Both the position numbers and the translations under genes were made by a program. The notes under the pieces were generated by a model. That model had not been told where the DNA came from. It saw only the letters and a program-made list of their open reading frames with translations, and searched no databases. Positions 25,298 through 36,610 of a stretch of DNA of 64,000 nucleotides are shown piece after piece. The stretch is from Anthostomella pinea (taxonomy: Eukaryota > Ascomycota > Sordariomycetes > Xylariales > Xylariaceae): contig CAUWAG010000007.1 of NCBI GenBank assembly GCA_963556695.1, positions 992,001-1,056,000 of the forward strand. The letters are read 5' to 3'. Numbering within the stretch: position 1 is the stretch's first letter; each line of letters opens with the position of its first letter.

Positions 25298-26971
25298 ATG
25301 ACGTCGCCCAAAGCCATCAAGGTAAGACCCTCCCACAGCCACATTGTCCACCCTGCGCTGACTGGTGAAGCACGCACACCAACAGTCATCAACAGTCAAG
25401 ATGGCTAGCAACCAATTCAACGAAGGCCAACTCGTCTTCTTGAAAGGCGACTATGAGCTTGACCAAGCCGACCTCGACAAGCTGGTCACAAACGGCCCCA
25501 TGTCGGAAGGTACCCTAGACCACCCGGCCCTCATTCTTGGCGTGTCTGCAGACGGCAGCCAATACCACATCACTACCATCTCAGCGTACAGCTGGGGCCC
25601 TCTTAACAACTACCAGCCGCCCTGGAAGCAGTCCTGTCACAGCCAAAAGGAGGAACAGGATTTCCGGGCCCTCGTCGGGTCCGAGAAGCCCAATAACAAA
25701 TACGACCACCTGCACCTAGAGGGCGGCCGTAAGTGCCCCAAGTCTAAGGCGTCGTGGATCTACATCCAGCGAACCTATCTTGTACCCTCGACGGCCCTCA
25801 AGATATGGTGGACAACCCGGAACGCTCCGCTGGATATGACACAACAAAGTCTCGCGGACCTAACCCAGCATATGGAGGCTCGCAACAAGAACTACTGCCA
25901 GCAGCGTGACAAGCTGCGTGGCCAGAGCTACCACCAACCCCAACATCAACCAAGGCCCACCAGAGGCTTCCAATGCCAGGGACCCGCAAACAACCATCGA
26001 GCCACGACTTCAAACCGGCGTTCCACATCCCCCGGAACCTCGTCGGATGACTCATCCAGTAACTTTCCGCCGAGCCCTCCCACAGCAAGCTCAGCCAGAT
26101 ACACTCCGCCACATGCTCGCACAGCAAGCTCCGCCACAGGGAGCCTAGCTCAGCCAGCATTGCCTCCCATGACACATAGCAACCCAGCGGCAACTACCAC
26201 CACGACCAAGGAGTCCACCACCACGGCCGCATCAACCACCACGAAGGCAGCACCAACCACACCCGTGGCATCCACTGGGAAGCCACTCTGGAGCGCCATC
26301 GCTGCCAAAAAGCCCGACTCCCCACCAGTGCAGCCAAAGCCAGTCGTAGCAGTGCCCAACCAACGAGCACAACGGCCCACCCTCAGGACCCGAGTAAGTT
26401 CCATCCCAAGCAAGCCCCTGTACTGGTTTCAACACAATGAGCATCACGGCTCATACCACAATCATGAAGGGCCAACCCCGTCGATGAAGACTTCGACCAT
26501 CCAAGTCTCTTAGCGGGTCGGCGACCAACCACACAATCGCCACATCGTGATACTTCACGCAACTTCAGCCACCTACCTGTTGTTGTCGTCGCCACCGCCT
26601 CATTCAAGACCGAGACTCTCTCGAAGAGAAGCTGTTCACTTGAGCACCCTGAAGATCTTCCCCGGCGTCGCCAAAATCATGCCCTATCCCGGCCAAAGGA
26701 AGGACAAGAGGTAAGTGGTCTCCCAGAGATACCATCCGTAACCGCGTGTTGTTGACTAATGGTGTTGGCGTCCCACAGACAGACAAAACAAGGTTTCAAC
26801 GAGGACGATAAGAAATCTTCATCGGCGTTAGCGGGGTCCGGGACCCCAAAACGCCACATGACACACGACAACCGCCGAACCAACGATACCACGACCAGCA
26901 TCGCTCACTCGAGCGCTGCGGACCAACCAACAAACAAAACACATGCCTCACGAGAGGAGTATGTATTGTGA
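25298..26971 (+). CDS. four-exon gene of unknown function, Pro/Thr-rich
   Basis: I do not recognise the family. Exons 25298-25321, 25386-26393, 26514-26710 and 26779-26971 join in phase to 473 residues. The first exon encodes MTSPKAIK and is followed by a 64-bp intron. Residues ~18-165 look globular (FNEGQLVFLKGDYELDQADL, HPALILGV), perhaps a small barrel-like fold. Residues ~180-340 are a Pro/Ser/Thr/Gln-rich linker. The third exon is open across its whole length in the required phase and gives HIVILHATSATYLLL and LKIFPGVAKIMPYPGQRKDKR, which looks conserved and supports the splice model. The C-terminus is polar. The gene would be missed if only the long second-exon frame were taken, since that frame runs into a stop at 26511. 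Confidence 0.7.
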
Positions 26972-27817
26972 TGGTTTTTTCCCACTGGGTTTCCCACACT
27001 GCAGCATAAAATGCTGGCGAATGCTACATACCTCCTCTCATAAAGAAGGCCATGACGGAACGCTGGCTCTTGACGGGGCTACTAGCCAACCGGAAAGAAA
27101 GCCACGTGTCATACATCGAATTTGAGGAGATATTGTGGAGGAACAGGAGTATCGAAGGGGCTGTCCTCAGGACAGGAACCTCGATGACTTTGGATTATTA
27201 GGAAATGTGTCGAGAATAGGGTATCTTGAAGCGAACAGCGAGGAGTTTGTAGGAATATACCCCGAAGGGATGATAAATTGCGGATTTAGGCATGATCATC
27301 GATATGTTAGCCAGAAGGTTGCTTACCTTCGCGATCATAACACAATTGATTAGTCGTCTGTCTCCCATCCCTGATCTCATATCGTGACTGCCGCCGTGAT
27401 ACGCCTCGTTCGTGTGCATACTAACTTACACCGTTCATTCTCGCCGTGGTTTTTGTTATATTATGAGTCCTGCTGTTTGCACCTTGTCTCTACGCACCAA
27501 CTGCCAGCCAGCTGCAATATAACCCCTTATCTCAGCATAACTGCACCAACAACTGCACCAACAACTACGCAGACAGCTGCACCAACAACTACGCCGACAA
27601 TTGCACTAACAACTGCGACGACAACTACATCGACAACTATACCGATAACGTCCATCTAATAGGAAGCTATAAGCTTGGTAGTTAGCCCACTGCCAGCTGC
27701 CTGGGGAGATAGGGCGGAGACAAGGTGCAAATAGCAGGACTCTATATTATTACACACCTAAGGCTTGGGTTCAAGGCTGGCCAAATGGGCCCTTCTGGTC
27801 GAAGATCATCACCTACA
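26972..27817. other. intergenic with a 12-bp minisatellite
   Basis: No gene is supported between the unknown gene and the MYND end of the pseudogene. It contains the 12-bp tandem repeat listed separately. Confidence 0.5.
27541..27648. repeat. nine-unit 12-bp minisatellite
   Basis: Units resemble CTGCACCAACAA with drift toward the 3' end (CTACGCCGACAA, CTACATCGACAA). The length is a multiple of three and one frame reads Thr/Ala/Pro repeats, but no credible gene surrounds it. Confidence 0.9.
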
Positions 27818-28168
27818 TCAGTTCTTGCCACAAGTCTTTCGGTGCTTGCTCCAATCCTCCTTCTGGCATTCAACAGAGCAGTACTTCGTCTTGGAGCATC
27901 GCGAACACTTCTTGAGCTCGGCACCATTCTTCCCCTTCTTGCCGCCGCAAGTGTTGCACTTGTCCATGTCAAGAGCCTCCATGCTTGCTGCCAAATAGTC
28001 CCCCAATTCATGGTCCTGCATATATTCAAAGAAGGGGACAGAGTATGTTGGGCTGATCGCTACACGGGTCATGTGTTTGGCTGCAATGTCGAAATCTTTG
28101 AGACCCGGTATCTGGAAGTCTTTGGGAAACTTACCCTTACCGCAGCTACATAGGAATTGCTATGCAGG

Positions 28169-28184
28169 TTGCAGGGTGAGCGGT
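28169..28184. repeat. target-site duplication of the LINE, left copy
   Basis: TTGCAGGGTGAGCGGT, identical to 29913-29928. It adjoins the element's A-rich 3' tail. Confidence 0.95.
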
Positions 28185-29912
28185 TTAGTTTAGTTTAGTT
28201 TATTTGACGCCGTAGGGGCTCTAGGCCCCAGATCCTTATGGACATTTGGCGTACAGGTGACTATCTCAGGGGCTAATATACAAGCCTTACTGTACGGGGA
28301 GCAGGGCATGACTCCTTATTTCCCACGATAACCTGCAAATCAAACCTCGAGGGCACGCATAGTATTCCGTCAGCTTCCGTTGGCCCCGCCATTTGGGCTC
28401 GTGCTCTGTGATATCTGGCTCGTAGTCGGTAGTCCGAATAGCGTCGAGGAGCTCCTCACACTTTGATATGGTAGTGCCTTGCGTCTAAAAGGCTGTAGGC
28501 TAAAAGAGAAGAATCAAAACATAAGGAAAGATAATAAAAGTAATAGAAAGATATGATAACAGGCGCAGTCACGCCTGGTTGTCGATGAACTGATGTCCTG
28601 CAACTCTGGGACAGACTTTCGTGTAGAATTTTGTCCACTTGCAGAAATCTCTGAGTTCCTTCGGTGCGTTACCAGCCATTTTCAGTAGGCCCTCCCTTCT
28701 GGTTTGGGTTCTCCGTTGTGTCCGCGGTTCTGTCGTGGCCACCTAGACCGTTTTGCGAGGGCTCTATTGCAGAAGGCAAAGTGGGCTCGCGTTTTGATTC
28801 TCCCGCAAGAGCAGTTGTAGTGGTCTTCATACTTGAACCTCCTATGGTACCAGCTAAAGTCTCCGTGGCCAGTTCTGGATGCGACAAGCCTGTGGAGTGT
28901 TGGCCTGTCAAGCTTGAGCTCTTCTGGGCATTTGAGTGTAGTTTTCTGAAGGCCGAGACTTTTGTATTTATCAGTGATGTTCTTGTCCCACCATTACTGA
29001 TGTTCTTTTTGAATCTTTTTGTTGAGAAGGCCTAGGACGCCTGCAAGCGTAGGTTTGGCCCTGGTAGGGATTGGCAAGGTAGTGCCTTCCTTTGCCTTTA
29101 CGTCGGCCTCTTCGTTGCCTTGGATGTCCATATGCCCTGGCACCCACCGGACCTGTACATCGGCGTACGTGTCCGAGATTTCGTGAAATTCTAGGAAAGC
29201 TTCTTGAGCTCTGAGCTGGTTCCCCCTACAGTCCGGAGATCACTGCTGTATTATCCAGGCACACGTGGATGGGGCGCCGCTGCTGAGCCTCAGGGCCTGT
29301 CTGAGTGCGTGGCGGGCCCCTTCGGCCTCACCGTCAAAGACCTCAGCTGGGTGGCCCAGTCTGCCACAGCCCGAGGCTACGTTTGTCCGGCCTCTATAGA
29401 TCACGTATCCATAGCCCACCGCCCCTCCAGGGATTTCGAGCCATCAGAGTAGGCGACTATGTATGAAGGCAGAAGCGATTTTAGCCAGTCTGTGAAGACT
29501 TTGGCTTCTTCAGCTTTGCTTCTTGTTATAACAGCTTTGACAGCGTTCGTTGCATATCTTGATTCCATTAGGATTGGTCTTGGGAAATCCGGTGTGAGTT
29601 CATACGTCCTTTGGAGCCGTGTCCTTGCGGTTATCCTAACTAGACCCCTCAGGCCTCTGCTCACGGTAGGGTTCCGGGCTGTAACACATCGGACTAACGG
29701 ATGCATGTTATCCATAGCTTTGATTCTTAGGCTGAACCGCATCCGGATCTTGCTGAGTATGGTTTGTACCGTTGGTAGGCCTGATTCTTTAAAGAGTACC
29801 TTTGGTGTAGTTCTCCAGACCGGGAGAATCCCTCTGATGGCCTCTGTAAGGACTCTTTCGAGGTCATCCGAGTGGCCGTTCTGGCGGGTGCTCACGTCCC
29901 GGGCCTGGCCGT
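28185..29912 (-). mobile_element. 5'-truncated LINE (Tad/I-like) with RNase H
   Basis: A 1728-bp retroposon copy in reverse orientation, with a (TAAAC)n tail at its 3' end (about 28185-28203) and 16-bp flanking duplications. The 5' end is missing: it begins inside ORF2 after the reverse transcriptase palm, with thumb-region sequence LTEAIRGILPVWRTTPKVLF and RMRFSLRIKAMDNMHPLVR. An RNase H domain follows (IVAYSDGSKSLEGR, then WVPGHMDIQGNEEADVKAKEG in another frame). A terminal Cys/His motif (GDFSWYHRRFKYEDHYNCSCG...HFAFC) ends the ORF. Frameshifts and stops make it dead. An RNase H after the reverse transcriptase fits the I/Tad group of fungal LINEs. It sits inside the DUF4470-MYND relic, upstream of the finger. 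Confidence 0.92.
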
Positions 29913-29928
29913 TTGCAGGGTGAGCGGT
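29913..29928. repeat. target-site duplication of the LINE, right copy
   Basis: Identical to 28169-28184 over 16 bases. Removing the element and one copy rejoins host sequence reading EYKPPGARIPLTLQ into the exon that leads to the MYND finger. Confidence 0.95.
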
Positions 29929-32900
29929 ATCCGGGCGCCAGGTGGCTTGTACTCGCACTTGGGACCGTGTGACCACGTGCGACAGCGCTCGACTAGAGCG
30001 GGGAGGGTGCGTTGCCACAGTACGAGATCGCCGTCGGACACATCGGACGTAATGATTTTTCCAGCGAACTGAGACAGGAAGCCTGCCATCTCCTTGGAGC
30101 TGCCGAGCGCCCCCGTAAGTGGGAGGACGGCAGCGTCTACTATGACGGATGCGGCAGCCGCATCAAGACGCAGCGCATTGACAAGAATGAAAATGTGCAC
30201 ACCACCGCGTCGAGGATGGTTGAGGCCAAAGCAGTTGAATCGGCGGCCTTGGAGACCAGCACCCCGGACGAACAGCGAGAGCAGCGTTTCCTTGAAATTG
30301 AGACGTCTTGATGGAGACAATCCCGGAACATATGTTGGGAGACTTCGCACTTGTCTTTCGCGTTCAGAAAATTGATGGGGCTGAGGCTTGCCATCCACAT
30401 AAGATCGTTCTTGTCGGAGATTTTGAGAATTGGGAGCCTATCAAGATTGACATGCGAGATATTTGTGGTGGCCGGCAGTGAAGCTGGACCTAGATTACTT
30501 GGATATATGTAGTCGGCCAATGGTTCAGTCGTAGCGGGCTGCGCTACTGGGGCAATGACTTCCACGTAGCCTAACTTGCGGGCAATTCGCAACTTGCTGT
30601 TATCTTTCAATACTGGCATAGGGTATCGCATGGGATGGATAGAGTTTCCCTCCCCGAAGACCAAGTCGATAGTGAAAGGGGATGATTGCGTCAGCTCGAC
30701 CGGCGCTCCGCTGGTAAGCAAGGCCTTTCCATGATTGGAAGGGATATCTACACGACCAGTAAGGGATACGATAGTGCTCGACAGGTCTTTGACATTGGCC
30801 GTGAGAGAGGTAGAGAGTTTCGTATCCAGCGTCTCCGTTTGAATGCCTGCCGTGGCTGCCTTGGCGCAGGTCACGGGATAGCCACTTTGGTGAGGAAGGT
30901 ATTTGGTTACAAAGACATGCTCTTCGTCCCCTGTCGTCGTCTCGTATATGTTCAATGATCCTCCTAGAATATGCGAGAACATGTTGAAGCTCTGTGGCGA
31001 ACCTTGGACACCGAGCGCGACCCTGGCACTTTGCGGCTCCACCTGGAAGGCAACTGTAGGCATGTAGAAGGAAGCCACCACGGGGTCGTTGCCAAGCCAG
31101 CCCTCGGGGTCTGGGTAGACTGTCAGAGCAAAATCCTCACTACGCCTATCTGCAGTAGGTTTGGCAGTCCCGAACATGACTTGGACATCGGCGAAGAGAT
31201 TCAACCATTGCCGGGGAGCGTTGGGGCTGGAACTGACGACTCCTTGTACAATTGGCGCGGCCAACGCCTTGTCTTGGCTGAACAGACGACTGAATCGCTC
31301 TCTAGGGATGACAAGGGTGATGGCAACTACCTCAGGTATCGACTTCCATAATCTGAATAGGGGCAGATCGCGCCGGATGTCTTGTTGCAACCACGGGTCC
31401 GTGTATACCTGTTGCATGTGAAGCTGCGCGCATAGCTCTGAAACGTAGTTGTTACCAATAAGCAGCATGCGGTCATGAGATATGAGCTCGAGGAGTTCCA
31501 CACACATCCTGGTCCAGTCTGTCTCAACCTTGTGGCTAACGACCTTCAGAAGTGCTGCCAGATTGCCTCGATGGAAATGTGGATATGTGGCTCGGATGAT
31601 TTCCAGGGTGCTACCTTGCGGAGTCGATGGATTCTCGTGCTCAAACATTTGGATGTAGATCTTGAACATAGCCTTCGCTAGAGAGGTAGCATTTATTCGT
31701 AGGCGACCAAGAAAGGTGCCTTGTCCAGAGATGGCTGCACTGAGCTTCCATGCTATTCGTGTGTGCACTTGAGTCTCTCTTTCAACCTTGTGTGCGAAAT
31801 GTTTGAGTAGCAACTAATTGGCATTGGACACTGCTGTGGCATTGGTCCAGAATTCCACAGAGCCTGCACCCAGGAGCAAAGACATCGTGGTAGCATGGCC
31901 ACGGAGGAGTTGGTCAAATTGAGCCGTTTCCTTCTTCTCGGTCCTCAAGAGTGTTTCCATGTAGAGTGTTGAAGTTATGGCCTCTTTCAAGAGAGGGCTA
32001 GCCGCAATGAGTATATTCAACGGGCCAAGACGATCCGCGAGGTCCGACGAGTCGACGACATCGAATACCTTTGGCGAGTTTCCTTCCGAGCCATACAGAG
32101 AAGGGTCGAGTTCCAGTGACCGTAAATCGAACTGGCTCCTGTAGAAATTCGCCGAGGTGCAGCCGCTTCTGCTGTGCTGTATGGTGTGGCAGAGAACCAG
32201 GGCATAAGCGGCAACGAATCTGAATACAAAGCGGTCTTTGGTTTCGCTGAAGGCAGAAATCCATTCCCCGAACTGGGATCCAGCAGTTTCGAGGAGTTTC
32301 GAAGCCCCCGCTGGAAGTGTTGGGACCTGCAGTGGTGATGTGGATTCAAGCCTGGCGTCGGCGGTGGCGAGTGGAAGCCAAGGACGGAGTCGGTGCCGTA
32401 GTGAAGGTATTTGTTAGAAGTCATCGATTCAGAATACGTTGGATTGGGGCATCTCTCCGAGACAGCTTCCTACGGTGGGGTCCCGATCAACCTTCAGAAA
32501 CTTGCGTATTCGTCGTGAAGATCGCTGGGGCTTGTTTCCGCAATAATAGGTGCAGTTGAACGCAGCCCAGCGATTACAGTTCCCTGTGCAGCACCGAGCG
32601 TGGTGGTGAGAAGGCCTCTCGCGAGACAGTTGCATGTTCTTGTGGAATGATTCCAGCCGATCTGGATCACTTCCCAAAGATGCAGCGGCTGCATATTTGG
32701 TCCAAAGAGCTCTGGCGGATGCCAATGAGTCCGCGTCGCAGAACTTCAATGTTGTGCCGTACTTGCTCGCATGCCAATGATCCAATGTTTTGGACGCGTC
32801 TAAGAGCTTCTGGCTTTGCAAGCGCAGAATTTCCAACGCATTGTCACCAATGTAGAGATCGTAATAAATGCTCCAAATCGTCTTCTCACCCAGCCCAGTG

Positions 32901-33295
32901 CTGTTGTCGAGAAGAAGCGAAAGAACTATCACATTCCGAGCTGCCGGATATATAGTTAGCCAAGATTCCGTCGAGGGCAAATTGAGGGGAAGTCGGGCTT
33001 GCCAATGATGCCAATCTCAAGATCGCAGCAAGTGATATCCAACTTGCGTTGAGCTATACACGAGTCAGCTGAAGAACTTCCATGACTCCATTCGATGGGA
33101 GAGGGGGCGGTGGGCGATCATAGGAAATCCAGACTCGAGGTACGCTGTGTACAAGATGTTTCGTAAATCACCGCATCCCAGCAGAAGGAAATCGACGTCA
33201 AGGCCCTGGGGCACCCCGCGAGTCAGGCTGACAGCAGGAGAATTACCCAAAGGGTAAAACTGCGTCGCATAGATCGCAGTGCTTGGCGTGAGCAT

Positions 33296-33615
33296 CTTCA
33301 GAGCCAAGGAGGGCCAAGAAGGACCTTGGTCGAGACTGAGAAAGAAGATGCTGCTGATTTGTAACGGCACACACGGGGAAGGGACGAAGAGGACGATTAT
33401 GAGAAGGAAAGAGAGTGTGAAATAGAGGTTGCCTCATGTGATGGCAGACAAACAAACCCTGGACTACTGGCATCCAGGAACAACTGCGCACAGCTGCCAG
33501 GCAGCTGACGGTGACTACCAATTTGCTGCGACAGCAAACCACACTTTCCACGTCAAGCAAGTGGTCTCACCCAGGCGGAGCATTTTACTGCAACAAAGAC
33601 CTTCATTCGCTCACC
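33296..33615. promoter_or_regulatory. divergent upstream region (MYND relic / kinase)
   Basis: A 320-bp interval between oppositely directed starts. No specific motif stands out. Confidence 0.45.
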
Positions 33616-34869
33616 ATGCCCAAACCAATTGCAGCTGAACGTGTAGCCTCTATCATGCTATCATGGCATTCTCTGGAGGTCATCTCCTGCCGAAACTTGC
33701 AATCCCTGTGGGCTGGCTACGGCCACATCTGCGAGGTCACAGTTCGAGCCACCACCAATGCAGCCGCCTCCCGAATGCGACGTATATGTCGCCATGATAC
33801 CCAAAAGAGCGACGATCCAGCAGATACCTTTGCGCTAATACTCAAGCTCATATCCCCACCGCCAATAGCGCCCGGTTCCAAGGATGAAGGCCACCTGCGA
33901 AAGATGATGAGCTACGAAGTCGAACAGTACTTCTACAGCACACTGGCCCCTCGTCTAGACAGTGACGTCCCCATGGCACACTGCATTACTACAACACAAG
34001 ATATGAGTGGGAAGCCCGGCGCTGAACTCCTCAAAGGCTTGACCGCTACCATCATGACCGACCTGCGGCCTCAATACCCCGTCGCGGGCGAGAAGCGCTC
34101 TGAGCTTAATGAAACCCAGGTCTACTCCACCCTAGACTGGCTATCCACCTTTCACAGAAGCACCTGGTCCCTGTTGCCAACGGATTTGCCTGAACTTCTA
34201 CTACCCCCTCTCGAAGAAGCTGCACGCAGGCAGAAGGGCGATCGGTCTGGAAAGGCCATGTGGCTGAATGGAGGCTACACTTATCTTGCTACGCGTCGCA
34301 AGGAGTACGCTTCCCTTGCCCACGATAGAGATTCGGAATGGTCCTCTTCACTCTGCAAGCCTACAGGACCCGGCGGTCCGTCCACTGCTGAAATGGTAGC
34401 CAATGTACTGACTCCACGCAATCGAGAAGTCGAGACGTACATCCATGGTGACGTAAAGTCCGAGAATCTGTTTACTACCAAGACTGGCAACGAGGTAGCC
34501 TTCTTCGACTTTCAATACATCGGCCTTGGTCTCGGTGTCTGCGACCTCGCCAAACTGTTTACCTGCTCGGTGCCATTGGATATGCTCACAGATGATGGAG
34601 ATGCGATGCCCGACGAGCTCTCGATGGATAAGGGAGAGAAGAGCCTACTGGAGCGTTATCATTCGAAGCTTCTTACTGGTACAGAGAAGGTGTATGAGTG
34701 GGATACCTTCGTCAGGCAATGGGAAACTGCTCTCGTGGACTGGCTAAGGTTTCAGGCTTCGTGGGGTTTCTGGGGAAATACTGATTGGCTCGAGGCACGG
34801 GTCAGATCGATAATGAAGGACCAAAGCTGGAGGGACTGGCTCAAGGAGCAACAGGGCCTGATTAAGTAG
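33616..34869 (+). CDS. APH/choline-kinase-fold phosphotransferase, substrate unknown
   Basis: A 417-residue single-exon protein of the kinase-like superfamily that includes aminoglycoside phosphotransferases, choline kinases and fungal CHK-like proteins. The catalytic loop HGDVKSEN (His277, Asp279, Asn284) is complete, followed by the metal-binding FFDFQYIGLG (Asp298) and DLAKLF. The N-lobe is less clear: ALILKLISPP may hold the ATP-contacting lysine. The C-terminus is Trp-rich (WLRFQASWGFWGN, DQSWRDWLKEQQ). TCACCATGCC is a good start context; an in-frame ATG 105 bp upstream would add an unlikely segment. Unlike the APH-like relic at 45-46 kb, this copy is open throughout. The substrate cannot be deduced. 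Confidence 0.85.
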   Translation: MPKPIAAERVASIMLSWHSLEVISCRNLQSLWAGYGHICEVTVRATTNAAASRMRRICRHDTQKSDDPADTFALILKLISPPPIAPGSKDEGHLRKMMSYEVEQYFYSTLAPRLDSDVPMAHCITTTQDMSGKPGAELLKGLTATIMTDLRPQYPVAGEKRSELNETQVYSTLDWLSTFHRSTWSLLPTDLPELLLPPLEEAARRQKGDRSGKAMWLNGGYTYLATRRKEYASLAHDRDSEWSSSLCKPTGPGGPSTAEMVANVLTPRNREVETYIHGDVKSENLFTTKTGNEVAFFDFQYIGLGLGVCDLAKLFTCSVPLDMLTDDGDAMPDELSMDKGEKSLLERYHSKLLTGTEKVYEWDTFVRQWETALVDWLRFQASWGFWGNTDWLEARVRSIMKDQSWRDWLKEQQGLIK

Positions 34870-36610
34870 CGTAATACCTCGCTTCGCAAGTAGACTAGAC
34901 ATGGCACCATAGACGACTCATCTAGATAAGCATAGAATACACTCGGGATGACATCGTGAGAAGAAAGGGGTAATGAAGTGTGAGAAGATCGAAAGCCGAC
35001 TTGAGTTGGAGTTGAAGTGAGAACGTATTTAAGGACACTGAAGATGGCCAAGATAGGAGCAACCAGCGTATCATTGGAAAATCCCCTTGGTGGACGGAAA
35101 AAAGCGGCGATGCAAAGTGAGGTAGGTATTCCCGGTGCCATGCATGCGCAGACAAGTACACTACAATATGTAAAAACACATTTCGGACTTGATCCCAGCT
35201 TTAAGAGACAGTCGGTTTAGAAAAGGGATCGTAACGTCACTATGCACGATCGCGGAATGGGGTTCGAATGACAAGGTTCAGCGTCGCGATGCGTGTCGCG
35301 CGTGGGTTCGAAAACGCGCACCGCGTCCTGGACAACGCGTCCCGGAGCCCATGGAAACGGGACGCTGGCGTCGCACTGCACAACCAAGAAATGAGGGTTC
35401 GAACCAGTGCAATGTCACAATGCATTTTGGGCGGCAGGTTCGAGGTTCAAGTCTTCAAAACCCCAAAACTCAGCACTCTTCCTGCCAAACCTCAGATAGG
35501 GGTAAAAATACCCTTCCCGCATGCGCAAAAATAATCTCTACCACATTGACCAAAAGGCAAAAAATGATACTTCTGAAGAAGCGAGTGTGTCTGAAAGATT
35601 GGTTCGCGGTAATGTAGATCCCCCCTCGCCCCGACAGTTCTGTCCGCAGGTGCAGAGGATCTGTGTAAAGCCCGACAGTTCTGTCCGCGGCCCATTACCA
35701 CTAGACCACCCACTCCCTTAGGTGGGTGGTCGTTGGAAATTTGGCGAGTTGAACTGGCCTATGTACCCGGTTCAGCTGGTTTCTGTGGTGTCGCCGGCGT
35801 GGTTGGGGTTGGGGAGCGTTGGGGTGGTGCGGTGGTGGTTGTCCCTGGATACAGGGAATAGGGGGTGGGCGCGGCGCGTTTTCTTGTTGCTGTGTACGCG
35901 GCGAGGGGCGTGGGGCTGACAGTACTGGGACCTCACTTTCTTGACGCGTAGATTACAGTCGATGCATTCGTTCTGGCTGGGCTGCACGTGGAATATGTGT
36001 CGAAGTAAGTATTGCAGATGGGAGTGGCAGACAGTGGTAAACATGCAACCCCCTTTCCGGGGTTTGCTAGTTTTCCACTCTATTGTTGTTGGCAAGTCAC
36101 ATTGCCAGGTCAATGGAATCAGCATCCATCGCCTTGCATTGCACTCCAACTAACGAGGGCCAGATGCCATTCTGTCTCCTCCTCCAATGACAATAATGTG
36201 GGACTTGCTGCAGACGGATAGTAACAAATCCAGGACTATGTGCACACGGCTTCGCACCAACTTGTGCATGATGTGAGATCTTGCAAATAAAATTCAATGC
36301 CTTCATGGCTTCCATAATCTCCTAGTCTCTGCTCAAATACAATCCTAGCCCAGCCTTTCCCTGCTGTAGACCTGCAGTTGTAGCAATGCATGCCACTCAC
36401 TCACCAACGCCGCGTCATGCCACGGGAGATAGCATGGCGACTGCAATTCAGCTCATCTGCCTTAGGATGCAGCTATGAGACTAGACACACATCGAGTCTG
36501 GATCACCATATGTCCGCGTTGAAGATAAATAATGGCGAGGTGAGCTCAGCCTGACTTAGAATTCCAAACTGCAATGTCTAACACATTGTTCCTTCGCGTA
36601 CCTTTCCGGG
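34870..36610. other. intergenic with tRNA-box-like motifs and a short direct repeat
   Basis: No protein gene is supported. Four GGTTCGA motifs lie at 35261, 35305, 35396 and 35437, like the B box of Pol III promoters, but no tRNA folds around them. CCCGACAGTTCTGTCCGC occurs at 35630-35647 and again at 35671-35688. On the minus strand near 35722 the sequence TGGTCTAGTGG matches an A box without a following B box at the normal distance. These may be relics of tRNA-derived elements. Confidence 0.4.

Larger units (their letters stand above)
27818..33295 (-). pseudogene. DUF4470-MYND finger protein gene, broken by a LINE and other lesions
   Basis: Relic of a large fungal protein with an N-terminal DUF4470 domain and a C-terminal MYND zinc finger. 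The start region reads MLTPSTAIYATQFYPLGNSP, then DFLLLGCGDLRNILYTAY, the DUF4470 signature. Next come TCCDLEIGIIARNVIVLSLLLD, formed across a probable GC-AG intron (33002-32941), a long middle part, and the finger CNTCGG...CSRCSKTKYCSVECQKEDWSKHRKTC ending in a normal stop. Lesions: an unresolved exon junction near 33120; frame changes near 32620, 32371 and 30304; stops at 32494-32496 (TGA where Trp is expected), 32470-32472, 31814-31816 and 28160-28162; and the LINE at 28185-29912. Downstream of each break the frame resumes with matching family-like sequence. It is divergent from the kinase gene at 33616. Confidence 0.88.

Noticed and set aside
27384..27659. Thr/Ala/Pro-rich small secreted protein
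   Set aside because: The frame owes its repeats to a 12-bp minisatellite; the N-terminus is not a convincing signal peptide and no promoter or splice evidence supports it.
28669..28911. Separate 80-codon gene on the minus strand
   Set aside because: It is an alternative frame within the LINE ORF2 Cys/His region.
35641..35725. tRNA gene on the minus strand
   Set aside because: An A-box match exists, but no B box lies at a proper distance and no cloverleaf can be drawn.
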